A DNA stretch of 64,000 nt from Acidobacteriota bacterium. Lineage in GTDB: Bacteria > Acidobacteriota > Blastocatellia > RBC074. A program made the translations under genes and the position numbers. Positions within the stretch are counted from its first letter, which is position 1, and every line of letters begins with the position of its first letter. Location: the NCBI GenBank assembly GCA_018269055.1, contig JAFDVI010000020.1, forward strand, positions 434,001-498,000, read 5' to 3'. The notes beneath the pieces were generated by a model. The model worked only from the letters and a program-made list of their open reading frames with translations, searched no databases and was not told the DNA's origin. Below, piece by piece: positions 42,449 to 50,903 of the stretch.

Positions 42449-43993
42449 TCAATGATTGTTCTTAGGTGACGACCTACCTCTGGCTGCGTTCGCGGCCTTA
42501 TTTTTGCCGGTTGCCTGTGTTTTACCTTTGTTTTTCGGTGTCGGAGTGGCAGTTGGCTGCTTTCCGGCTGCATTGGCACCATCCGAGTCTCCGCTCGCCG
42601 GATTGCCGCCTGTCGGATTGCCATTCGCCGGATTCCCGCTCGTTGGATTGCCACTTGCGGGGTTGCCGCCAGATTGGCTCCCGGATGGAGGTGTAGTCGG
42701 ATTTGTCAGTTGCTGTCCGGTCGGGGGCTGTGGCTTGGAAATTCTTCCTTCAAGCTCTTTTATTCTTTTTTTGAGCTCCTCTTCGGTTTTCTGTTTCGGG
42801 TTTACGAAGATCCCCGACTGTTCCACTTTTTGGGTCGGCGTTGGCGTTTGTACTGTAGTCGTTGTTGGCAGAGGGGAAACACCGGGATTCGGCTGACCAC
42901 CTCCGGGTTGAAGCGATGGTGGCGGTTGGGTGTCTCCTCCCGAATTCGATGGTTTGGGAGAAAGAGAAGAACCACTCTGTGATGGCGGCTCGCTCGGTGT
43001 CGGTTCCGGCTTCCCACCTCCCCAGGGAGGCCACTCAATCTTCGTTCCCAGCCAAATGCCCAGCGCGAAAATCGCGATAATTCCAATTGCCACGATGGCG
43101 TACTTTAATTGCGGAGAGATTTCCACCCCTTGTTTTTCGGCATGAGGAGGAAAGTAATCATCGGAGGATCGAATCGCAAAAGACTGCGCGCCGGAAAACA
43201 TTTGCGCTTCCAACGGACGCCCGGCCTTGGCAAGCGAGCGTGCGCCGAACTGCAAAAACTGCACGGTCACGTTGTCTTCGCCGCCTGCGCTAAGCGCCAA
43301 CTCAACCAGCGTATCCGCGATTTTGCCCGCATCGTCGCACTGACCAATGGCCCTGGCAATTTCAGAATCATCCACATATCCGCACAATCCATCGGTGCAC
43401 AGTAATAATCCGTCGCCCGGCGCTACCGGCAGGGGTTCAGAAATTTCCAGTTCGATTTCCGGCGCCTGGCCAAACGCCCGATTGATGACGCTGGCATCCG
43501 GATGATCGCGCGCTTCGGCTTCGGTCAGCATGTTGTAATCAATCATCTTCTGGACGGCGGAATGATCCTTGGTCAGTCGGGTCAAGTGATTCTGTCGAAC
43601 CAGATACGCGCGACTGTCTCCGGCGTGCCCGACCAACATCTGTCCGCTCTTGACCAAGGCCAGCACCACTGTCGAACCCATTTTGGCTTTGGCAGGATCG
43701 CCGGAACTCGCCCCCTGGTAAATTTCGGCGTTGATGCGTTGCGCACATTCCTGCAATGCCTCTCGCGCCGAAAGCGTGGGCGGCATCTGGCGCAGGTATT
43801 TTTCAAATCCATCGGTGGTCATTGCCGCAGCCAATGCGCCTCCCTGATGCCCGCCCATTCCGTCGGCAACGATGAACAACTCTCCGAACGGCGACAGAAA
43901 TCTGCTCATGCGATCCTGATTTTCGGTTCTCACCAAACCGGGATGCGTTTTTGCTCCGACGCTCAACTGCGCGCTTGCGGGTTTCGAGGCCAT
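42449..43993 (-). CDS. PP2C-type phosphatase with membrane anchor and repeat tail
   Basis: 514 residues. PP2C domain about 10-250: TENQDRMSRF, LFIVADGMGGHQGGALAA, VGHAGDSRAYLVRQNHLTRLTKDHS, LLLCTDGLCGYVDDSEI, ALSAGGEDNVTVQFLQF give the full metal-binding Asp set. One span (YAIVAIGIIAIFALGIWLG, about 290-310). The Pro/Ser/Gly-rich tail has a pentapeptide repeat, (A/T)SGNP-like, five times, from a 15-bp DNA repeat. AGGAGA precedes the chosen ATG of MASKPASA. By family it removes phosphate from Ser/Thr and is the natural counter-enzyme for the four cluster kinases. Confidence 0.92.
   Translation of the reverse strand: MASKPASAQLSVGAKTHPGLVRTENQDRMSRFLSPFGELFIVADGMGGHQGGALAAAMTTDGFEKYLRQMPPTLSAREALQECAQRINAEIYQGASSGDPAKAKMGSTVVLALVKSGQMLVGHAGDSRAYLVRQNHLTRLTKDHSAVQKMIDYNMLTEAEARDHPDASVINRAFGQAPEIELEISEPLPVAPGDGLLLCTDGLCGYVDDSEIARAIGQCDDAGKIADTLVELALSAGGEDNVTVQFLQFGARSLAKAGRPLEAQMFSGAQSFAIRSSDDYFPPHAEKQGVEISPQLKYAIVAIGIIAIFALGIWLGTKIEWPPWGGGKPEPTPSEPPSQSGSSLSPKPSNSGGDTQPPPSLQPGGGQPNPGVSPLPTTTTVQTPTPTQKVEQSGIFVNPKQKTEEELKKRIKELEGRISKPQPPTGQQLTNPTTPPSGSQSGGNPASGNPTSGNPANGNPTGGNPASGDSDGANAAGKQPTATPTPKNKGKTQATGKNKAANAARGRSSPKNNH
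42591..42665. repeat. Five tandem 15-bp units inside the PP2C gene
   Basis: Units start at 42591, 42606, 42621, 42636 and 42651, of the type CCGCTCGCCGGATTG, diverging by one to five bases. They encode the xSGNP/xNGNP tail of the phosphatase. The copy number is probably variable between strains. Confidence 0.85.
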
Positions 43994-44091
43994 CTTCAAA
44001 TCTCCTACGATAATATGAAAAGCTTCGACAAATTTCAGTTTGTCGCAGTCTCGGCCGGCTCGCCGAAATGTGACGCGCACGGTCACAAATT

Positions 44092-44206
44092 GAGCTTTTG
44101 AACAGCGGGAATCCCAACACAAAGATTCAAAGGATCAAAGGCTTTTCTTTCAATCAGATACTTTATTTTTTTGATTCTTTGTCCCCTTTGCGTCCCCAAA
44201 AAGCTC
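44092..44206. repeat. Nested inverted repeat upstream of the PP2C gene
   Basis: Outer arms GAGCTTTT (44092-44099) and AAAAGCTC (44199-44206) are complementary. Inner arms ACAAAGATTCAAA (44119-44131) and TTTGATTCTTTGT (44170-44182) match in 12 of 13 positions. The inner left arm iterates the 7-mers AAAGATT, CAAAGGA, TCAAAGG. It fills the 239-base gap between the FHA-ABC and PP2C genes, the largest gap in the cluster. Confidence 0.6.
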
Positions 44207-44232
44207 GATCTATGCTCGTGCCGGGCATAGTT

Positions 44233-46986
44233 TCAAGGGCGTTTGTCTCGCCATTTCAGCAGCGCGAGAATCAGAAAAACCAATACCGCCAGAGTCCCCC
44301 CCAACACGGCTATGCTGGTTTTGGCACCGGAACGTTTGGTTGGAGGAAAATGCTCATAAGCCATGTCTTTTTCTTCATTGTTCCATCCGGGCACAATCGG
44401 GATTCGTCCGCGCGAATCCGTTTCAGTCAACAACAAGGCTTCATAAGACCAGCGCGAAGGGATGATATGTGTCGTCCAAGGGAGGGTCATTTTGTCCACA
44501 GGCAGCAACGCTCCCCCCATGATAATCATCGGCAACAGTATGATCGGAACCAGTCTGGAAGCTCTGTCCATCGTGTCCGCCCAGGCCGAAGCCGCCAGCC
44601 CCAAAGCCACGCCAACCAATGCTGTCAACGTCAGCGTGCCGTAAATCGGCGGCAATGCTCCGCGCAATCCGCATCCCAGATAAACAATCCCCGCCAGCAG
44701 CAGGCACTGGATGACACACATCAAGCCCAGAACGCTGAACTTCGAGCCGATGTAAGAAGGAATTTTCAAATTGACCTTTCGTTCGCGGCGATAAACGGCC
44801 AGTTCGCCGACGATTTCCTGTGCAGCGTTCGAGCACCCGAACCACAGCGCCGCCACTACCATAAGAAACATCGTCACCCTCATCGCCACCGCAGTGTCAT
44901 AAAACTGACGGATCACGTCTGGCTGATCCAACGAGACCGGCCTTGGATCCATTCCGACCTGCTTCCCGAAAACCAGCACAATCAGCAATGCGATGATCGG
45001 CGCCTGTGCCAACAAAATGCCCGTGCCCCATGAATCTTTGAGCTTGATCTCGAAACATCTTTTGGTCAGCGTCCACCATTGCATCATTCCAGGTCGGCGA
45101 CTGACGCCGGAAGGAGCAAGTTCGACATTGGAAGGTCGCTTCCCGGTGCGTTCAGTCACGTATTGGCGCTTGTAATCCGACGCTTCGTAACGCCTGACCC
45201 ATTCGGCGGTTTTCGTGCGCTCCAACCCGTCCAACAATTCATCCGGCGACGGACGCCGGTCCGCTGTTTGGTCTTCCTGCGCCATTCGTCCCGGATGATT
45301 GGGGTTGAAAAAGTAAATCGAGTCGGGGTAGGCCGGACCGTAGTAAGCCAGCCTGCCAATTTTCTTCGTGCTTTCGTCGCGCGAAATCACCACCAGATTG
45401 TCCAGCAAACTGAAAACGTCGCGGCTGGGTTGGTGAATGGCGATGATGATCGTCTTTCCATCGTCAGCCAATTGGCGCAACATCTTCATGACCATCAACG
45501 CATCCACCGATGACAGACCCGAAGTCGGTTCGTCCAGAATCAACACCGAAGGATCGGTCAGTAGCTCCATCGCCAGATTAACGCGCTTGCGTTGGCCGCC
45601 GCTGATGCCTTTCCTTTCCGGCGAACCGATCAACACGTCTTCAGTGCCTTGCAATCCGAGCTGGCCGAGCACTTTGGCGATGCGTTGCCTGATTTCATCG
45701 TCGCTGAAATCGCCGGGCAGCCGCAGTCGCGCCGTGTAATAAAGCGCCTGCCCGACGGTCAAATCGCGGTGCATGATGTCGTCCTGCGGCACGTATCCGA
45801 TGTGCCCGGCAAATTGCACGTAGTTGGCATAAAGGTCAGTGCCATTGCAAAAAACGGCGCCGCCGGTCGGTTTCGAATAACCGTTCAGAACGTTCATCAA
45901 AGTCGTTTTGCCAGCGCCGCTCGGTCCCATCAACCCAACCAGTTCCGACGGATAAATTGTCAGTGAAATGTCTTCGATCAGTCGCTTGCCCGGCACTTCG
46001 ACCGTCAGCCCGGCGCCTTCGATGGTCAGGTTTCCGCGATAATCGCGCTTTTCCAAACGCCCGGCCTGGGTCAAATGAAAGGTATAGCTGCCCAAGCCAA
46101 TCACATCGCCCGGTTTGACCCTGACCGCCCCGCTGATGCGCTGGCCGTTGACGAAGGTGCCGTTGGTTGATCCCAAATCTTCGACCGTGATTTGATTTCC
46201 GGCGCGCGTCAGCCGCGCGTGTTGCCACGAAACCATCGGATAATCCAGCGCCAGGTCGCATTTCGGATCGCGCCCGATGGTCATCGTCTGGCCTGTGAAG
46301 GCCAATTCAGCCTGTGCTTTCGCGCCCAGCGTCAGTTTGCCTCCGATCAGGCGCGAAGCCGGTTGCCGCAGAGAGCCAAAGTAAACCACGTCTTTCAACG
46401 TCAGCGGGCTGCGTTTGATTTTGTTTTTCGGATTTCCGATTGCCGTGCCATTGGTCGAATTCAGGTCTTCGATGACCGCTGCTCCGTTGACAATCGTGAT
46501 GCGCGCGTGGTGGCCGGAGACCATCGGATAATCCAACACCACGTCATTGTCGGGTTCGCCACCAATGCGTATGACCTTCGCTTTTGGATCCGTCATCACA
46601 TTCGGCGTGACCTCGCGAGGGACTTCACGCAGCGGCCAGGGCATGGGAGCAGAGTGTCCCAATGTGATGTTGTCGCTCCGCGAAATTTTGACTTGAGAAG
46701 TAATCTTTCGCCCGTTGACGTACGTGCCATTGGTCGAATCGAGGTCTTGCAACAAAAACCCGTCAGGCGTTTCGATCAGCAAACAGTGTTTTCCGGAAAC
46801 TTTTTGATCGTTCACGACCAAATCACACTCCGCCGAACCGCCGATAACCCATCGCTGGAATTTCCCGTGGTTCTGCTGGCCGGTTTCAAAGACAGTTTCC
46901 CCAGGCCCTTTCAGCGTGGCTCCGCACTGATCACAAAATCTGGCTTGTGGCTGCACTTGCCCGTTGCAGCTATGGCAAATCGTCAT
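44233..46986 (-). CDS. FHA-domain ABC transporter (triple FHA, ATPase and ABC-2 permease)
   Basis: 917 residues. Order: zinc ribbon (CHSCNGQVQPQARFCDQCGATL), three FHA domains at about 45-95 (DLDSTNGTYVNG), 135-200 (EDLNSTNGTAIG) and 245-310 (EDLGSTNGTFVNG), an ABC ATPase about 325-560 (Walker A GPSGAGKTTL, signature ISGGQRKRV, Walker B VLILDEPTSGLSSVDA, H-loop AIHQPS), and a permease about 640-905 with six spans and the final CExxx-free G-subfamily style. This is an ABCG-type half transporter with phosphothreonine-reading heads. It would be gated by the kinases beside it. Substrate unknown. Confidence 0.9.
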   Translation of the reverse strand: MTICHSCNGQVQPQARFCDQCGATLKGPGETVFETGQQNHGKFQRWVIGGSAECDLVVNDQKVSGKHCLLIETPDGFLLQDLDSTNGTYVNGRKITSQVKISRSDNITLGHSAPMPWPLREVPREVTPNVMTDPKAKVIRIGGEPDNDVVLDYPMVSGHHARITIVNGAAVIEDLNSTNGTAIGNPKNKIKRSPLTLKDVVYFGSLRQPASRLIGGKLTLGAKAQAELAFTGQTMTIGRDPKCDLALDYPMVSWQHARLTRAGNQITVEDLGSTNGTFVNGQRISGAVRVKPGDVIGLGSYTFHLTQAGRLEKRDYRGNLTIEGAGLTVEVPGKRLIEDISLTIYPSELVGLMGPSGAGKTTLMNVLNGYSKPTGGAVFCNGTDLYANYVQFAGHIGYVPQDDIMHRDLTVGQALYYTARLRLPGDFSDDEIRQRIAKVLGQLGLQGTEDVLIGSPERKGISGGQRKRVNLAMELLTDPSVLILDEPTSGLSSVDALMVMKMLRQLADDGKTIIIAIHQPSRDVFSLLDNLVVISRDESTKKIGRLAYYGPAYPDSIYFFNPNHPGRMAQEDQTADRRPSPDELLDGLERTKTAEWVRRYEASDYKRQYVTERTGKRPSNVELAPSGVSRRPGMMQWWTLTKRCFEIKLKDSWGTGILLAQAPIIALLIVLVFGKQVGMDPRPVSLDQPDVIRQFYDTAVAMRVTMFLMVVAALWFGCSNAAQEIVGELAVYRRERKVNLKIPSYIGSKFSVLGLMCVIQCLLLAGIVYLGCGLRGALPPIYGTLTLTALVGVALGLAASAWADTMDRASRLVPIILLPMIIMGGALLPVDKMTLPWTTHIIPSRWSYEALLLTETDSRGRIPIVPGWNNEEKDMAYEHFPPTKRSGAKTSIAVLGGTLAVLVFLILALLKWRDKRP

Positions 46987-47012
46987 CGCTCTTACCTCTA
47001 CATCTATTGCGC

Positions 47013-48800
47013 TCAGGCGCGCATCACGACAAAAACCGACCGCCCAACTTTGATCTTGTCGCCGTACCCAAGCGCACGCGGCATGTCCTTGACTGGCTGT
47101 TCGTTCAGGAACGTTCCGTTCGTGGAATGATTGTCGTGTAACAACAACGTCCCTTCCTTAAACTCAATGCAAGCATGAAAGCCGGATAGAAACGTGTCTC
47201 CTTCCACAAACAACTGGCTGGCATCTTCCGACCCGATCCAGAACGGACTGGTTTCGATCGGAAAAGCAGTACCCGTAAACTTTCCCTCCTCGGCCATTAA
47301 CACCGCACAAGGTTTTCCGGACGATGGCGAAGCAAACTCAACGCGGATTTGCGTTTTGCGCCTGGCCCTCGCTTTGGCCGATGCATCTGCAGGCGGATTG
47401 GCAGTTGACGGCAACGGATCAACCTGTGTCCCTTCAAGTCTTTGGCTTGCCGGTTTCCGCACACCATCAACTTCGCCGACAAACCGCTGCGTCCGAAATT
47501 CGGAAAATTCGCCTTCAAAGGCGGTCTTATCGGGGCCATCAAACAGTGGTTCGGTCAAAGGCGGCAAATCGTAAGGCGATACCTGTGCCCCCGCTTTGCC
47601 CATATCGGGGATCGTCGGTCCATCATAAATCGCATGCGATGGCGCAGGATTGACTGGCACTTGTTCCAAACCGTCTCTGGATCGCAACGGACTTGGCGGG
47701 TTTGCCGATTTGGAATCCGATTTCACCACAATTCCCGCTGAGTGAGCCTGGCTGGCACTTCTGCGTTTGAGCCAGACGGCCAGCAAAAAGATTGCAATCA
47801 ATCCAGCCACTCCAACCGCCCAACCCCATCTCGGCAGACGCGAAATCAAGCCTTTCAAACCGCCCGGTTGAGGAGTTGCAGCGGGCGTTAATGCTGACAC
47901 CGCGGCGGCTTTGTTCAAAACCAGTTTCGTTTCCGCAGTCGCCAACCGTCCGTTGGCGTCCAGCCGAATTCCCAGACGATGTTCCTGCCCGTCGGCTCGC
48001 AGCTTGCTGGCGGTGAAGGCTGCCACCGCCGTGGATTGCAACCGCTCAATGCCCTGTCGGAAGATGCCTTCGAGCTTTTCCGAATTTTCCGCGCGTTGAT
48101 ACGTGCCGCCGGTTTTGTCGGCCAGACGATTCAGATTGCTCAGGTATTTCGGATCCACCTTCGTCAACCCGACCGCATCCACCGGAACATTGCGCCGCTG
48201 GGCTTCTTCAATGACATCTTCCAATTTGTAAGCGACGCCTTCGTCCCAGCCATCGGAAATAACGATCAGCCGTTTGCGTTCCGGTAAATCCGCCGCATCA
48301 AACAAAGCCAGCGCCTGCCGCAAGCCTTTGTAAAGCTCTGTAATCTTGCCGCGCGCCGCCAATCCATTGACCGCCGCTTTCAACTGTTCCGGTGAAGAAC
48401 CAAATTTGGCATCTACGCGAACATCATCGGCAAAGGTGACAATCGCCACGCGATCCTGCGCGCCAGCCTGGTTGAGAAAAGCTGATAACGCGCGTTTCAT
48501 ATCGCCAATCGGCTGTCCGGCCATTGTCCCGCTGACATCCAACGCCAAAACCACGGCCATTCCGCGCCCCGTATCTTTGAAAGGATGAACGCTGCTGGCC
48601 GCAACCGTCGCCTGCCCGTCTTCGATCAGCGTGACTTTTTGCGGAGTAACCGCCAATGGAGTTTCAACAACCACCTCCAAGCTTGGAAATTTCTCCGCGT
48701 AGATTGGGCCGATACGCAAATCGCCGGATGTTGTGTCCGCCTGCAAGCCGACTGCCAGCAAAACAAAGACGAAGATAATCAGAATACAATTCCTATACAT
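47013..48800 (-). CDS. Membrane-anchored VWA protein with C-terminal FHA domain
   Basis: 595 residues. Signal-type N-terminus (ILIIFVFVLLAVGLQA), a VWA domain about 80-250 with an intact metal site (LALDVSGTMAG, the Thr in ITELYKGL, VISDGWDEG), one span about 330-350 (WAVGVAGLIAIFLLAVWLK) and a cytoplasmic linker leading to an FHA domain about 510-590 (FWIGSEDASQLFV, FLSGFHACIEF, NHSTNGTFLNE). It links an outer metal-dependent ligand-binding domain to an inner phosphothreonine reader. It follows the first kinase gene by 12 bases. Confidence 0.9.
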   Translation of the reverse strand: MYRNCILIIFVFVLLAVGLQADTTSGDLRIGPIYAEKFPSLEVVVETPLAVTPQKVTLIEDGQATVAASSVHPFKDTGRGMAVVLALDVSGTMAGQPIGDMKRALSAFLNQAGAQDRVAIVTFADDVRVDAKFGSSPEQLKAAVNGLAARGKITELYKGLRQALALFDAADLPERKRLIVISDGWDEGVAYKLEDVIEEAQRRNVPVDAVGLTKVDPKYLSNLNRLADKTGGTYQRAENSEKLEGIFRQGIERLQSTAVAAFTASKLRADGQEHRLGIRLDANGRLATAETKLVLNKAAAVSALTPAATPQPGGLKGLISRLPRWGWAVGVAGLIAIFLLAVWLKRRSASQAHSAGIVVKSDSKSANPPSPLRSRDGLEQVPVNPAPSHAIYDGPTIPDMGKAGAQVSPYDLPPLTEPLFDGPDKTAFEGEFSEFRTQRFVGEVDGVRKPASQRLEGTQVDPLPSTANPPADASAKARARRKTQIRVEFASPSSGKPCAVLMAEEGKFTGTAFPIETSPFWIGSEDASQLFVEGDTFLSGFHACIEFKEGTLLLHDNHSTNGTFLNEQPVKDMPRALGYGDKIKVGRSVFVVMRA

Positions 48801-48812
48801 TGCCCCTCCGAT

Positions 48813-50474
48813 TCAATTTCCCGATTTCGCAGTTTCAATGTTTTTGAACGTTATGATTTTCGACTGCGTGAAACAGAACGCCTGTAATAAACCACTTCCT
48901 GCAATGGCCAAACTCTCAAACAGGAAATGCGCCGTCAGTAAGGAAGGATCAAAAGTCCCTATCAGCATCAAATAGTAGTAACGAATATAAGGCAGGGTAT
49001 AGAGTCCGCCGAGCATCAGGCTAGCGACTGGCCCGGCAAGAACAGCCTGTTTCCCCGCTCCGACTTTTTTGCGCCAAAATAACCAGATGACAGCTCCCCC
49101 GGCGATGTTCAGAAGAAGAAGGAAAAAGCTCGAACTCACTACATCCAGAAAAAACAGACACAGCAGATCAACGAACAAAAATTCCATAACTCTTACTCTT
49201 ACCCACCAGCCTATTCGTTCAATGTAGCGACGCAAAATCAGCCACTGAGAAGCTCCAAAGATGAGTCCGATTACAATTGGCACAAGAAACCGAAAAGCTT
49301 TGCTGGAGTCATGAAGATAACCGTTTTGGATATAAACCCACTCGGTTATCTGTCTAAAAACCCAGAAAAGAATTACACCCGCGACGGTCGTCATTCCCGC
49401 ATAACTTAACCAAAATTTCTTTTTATACGTTGTGGTTAAGGTTTGCCCAGCTTCGACAGTGGGTGGGATTACCTCTTGTAAAGGTGCAGTTTGTTCTGTT
49501 CCTTTTGGGGACAATTGAGCGGATGATAGTTCGGCGTTTTTGACAATAAAACTTCCTGGGCCCGTATCTCTCTGCTTATGCGCAATCTGAGCATTCCCTT
49601 CTTTAGGAAAGAATTCGTTCTTCGATTCGCCGCTTCTGTTGCGCAAATAGTTCCCTATCGCCCTCAAAAACTCTCCGCAACTGACAAATCGTTCGTCGGG
49701 GCTTTTCGCCAGGGCGCGGAGCACGACTTGGCCGATCACGCCGGGCAAAAATTGATTCCATTCCTGTGGAGATTTGGGCAATTGGTGAACGTGCATTTCC
49801 TTGATCACGTAATCGGTGTCTTCCTCGTTGTCTTCTGCCTCAAAAGGCGGATGCCCGGTCAACATTTCATACAAAACACAACCAAAGCTATAAACATCCG
49901 TTCGATGATCAATGCTTTTCGGGCGGCGAATCTGTTCGGGACTCATGTAATGCACGGTGCCGACAGCGACGCCCGCGCGCGTACGGCGGTCGGCGCCCAT
50001 CATTAAGGCGATGCCGAAATCGGTCAGATAAGCGTGTCCTTCGTTGTCGAGCAGAATGTTCGAGGGTTTGACGTCGCGGTGAATAACCGCGCGTTGGTGG
50101 GCGTAATCGAGCGCCGAGAGAACATCGGCGGAAATGCGCAGCGCGTCTTCAACCGGCAGCGGCCCGGGGCTGGCCGCTAGTTTTTCTTCGAGCGACCGCC
50201 CTTCGATCAACGGCATGACCAGGTAATAGCGTCCTTGTTCACGAAAAAAGTCTGTCGCGCCGATGATGCTGGGATGCTGCAACCGTGCCTGCGCCTGCGC
50301 TTCCTTGATAAAACGAGCTTCAAATTCGGGGTCGGCCATCAGATGCGGAGCCATGACTTTGATGGCGACTCTTCTATCCAACAGTTCATGGCGTGCGCTC
50401 CAGACTTCGCCCATGCCACCCTGGCCGATTTTGGATTCAAAAACGTAATCTCGAACACTATTTCCAGCTTCCAT
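48813..50474 (-). CDS. Ser/Thr kinase with C-terminal polytopic membrane domain
   Basis: 553 residues; first gene of the cluster. Kinase about 8-275: IGQGGMGEV, AIKV, HRDVKPSN, DFGIAL, GTVHYMSPEQ, ending in RFVSCGEFLRAI like two sister kinases. After a polar linker (about 285-350) there are about six hydrophobic spans (for example MTTVAGVILFWVFRQI, LVPIVIGLIFGASQWLIL, FLFVDLLCLFFLDVV). The membrane part is not a known receptor domain; it may sense membrane state. The first codon is followed by SVRDYVFE. A 429-base gap upstream should contain the cluster promoter. Confidence 0.9.
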   Translation of the reverse strand: MEAGNSVRDYVFESKIGQGGMGEVWSARHELLDRRVAIKVMAPHLMADPEFEARFIKEAQAQARLQHPSIIGATDFFREQGRYYLVMPLIEGRSLEEKLAASPGPLPVEDALRISADVLSALDYAHQRAVIHRDVKPSNILLDNEGHAYLTDFGIALMMGADRRTRAGVAVGTVHYMSPEQIRRPKSIDHRTDVYSFGCVLYEMLTGHPPFEAEDNEEDTDYVIKEMHVHQLPKSPQEWNQFLPGVIGQVVLRALAKSPDERFVSCGEFLRAIGNYLRNRSGESKNEFFPKEGNAQIAHKQRDTGPGSFIVKNAELSSAQLSPKGTEQTAPLQEVIPPTVEAGQTLTTTYKKKFWLSYAGMTTVAGVILFWVFRQITEWVYIQNGYLHDSSKAFRFLVPIVIGLIFGASQWLILRRYIERIGWWVRVRVMEFLFVDLLCLFFLDVVSSSFFLLLLNIAGGAVIWLFWRKKVGAGKQAVLAGPVASLMLGGLYTLPYIRYYYLMLIGTFDPSLLTAHFLFESLAIAGSGLLQAFCFTQSKIITFKNIETAKSGN

Positions 50475-50866
50475 CTCATTCCCTCGGTTGGCCTCGTACC
50501 GCAGAAGGCTGGTTTGAATTACACGCCGCCCGGCCCGGGGCTGATTCGCGCTGAGCCAGTGGCATTCGTTTTTGAGGGTTCGAACGCTCGAACGTTTACC
50601 TCGTCGTCAATCTAATTTTTGGCGTTGATGAACAGACCGGCTGGCACCGTCCGGCGAGATGATCTTGGCCTAGCGGAGCGAAACGTGACTCCTGCAAAAG
50701 AGCAATTTCCATAACCCATTTCATTCGGCAATCTCCTAACTGAGTAAGCGGCTGAACTGCCTTTAATTCGATTTGTAACTTGGAAAAATACGGCGGGCGG
50801 ATATTACAACCTGTGAGAGCGGCAAGAAAAGAAAAATTTCGCCAGATCGCAGAGTTTTTGGGGAAA
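50475..50866. other. Region upstream of the kinase cluster
   Basis: Apart from a possible small reading frame (50596-50724) no gene is seen. On the minus strand TAATAT lies at 50802-50807 with no good -35 at normal spacing. Palindromic GCCCGGCCCGGGGC-type DNA stands near 50530. The promoter of the nine-gene cluster is expected here but I could not fix it. Confidence 0.4.
50596..50724 (-). CDS. Possible 42-residue peptide
   Basis: MKWVMEIALLQESRFAPLGQ begins 7 bases after AGGAG; the frame ends LTTR. It contains one C-x3-C pair (CQPVC). It lies between ychF and the kinase cluster on the minus strand. No family recognised; it could be leader peptide, small product or chance. Confidence 0.3.
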   Translation of the reverse strand: MKWVMEIALLQESRFAPLGQDHLAGRCQPVCSSTPKIRLTTR

Positions 50867-50895
50867 GGCGTAACAATTCACAAAATTGTCACGCC
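50867..50895 (-). terminator. Terminator of ychF
   Basis: GGCGTAACAATT (50867-50878) pairs with 50884-50895 in 11 of 12 positions. On the minus strand it follows the ychF stop by 8 bases; the T-run after it is short (TTTCCCC). Confidence 0.55.
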
Positions 50896-50903
50896 TGAAA
50901 TGG

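Noticed and set aside
34564-50474. Reading the kinase cluster as a type VI secretion or tellurite-resistance locus
   Set aside because: No Tss, Hcp, VgrG, TerD or TerC genes are present in the window.
34564-50474. Reading the kinase cluster as a phage-defence island
   Set aside because: No nuclease, methylase, helicase or integrase stands inside it; only the nucleotide-free signalling parts are seen.
26479-50802. Identical TACGGCGGGCGGAT upstream of the S10 gene (26479-26492) and the kinase cluster (50789-50802)
   Set aside because: Both copies sit near -10-like boxes, but in 64 kb a number of chance 14-base matches are expected, so I do not claim a shared operator.
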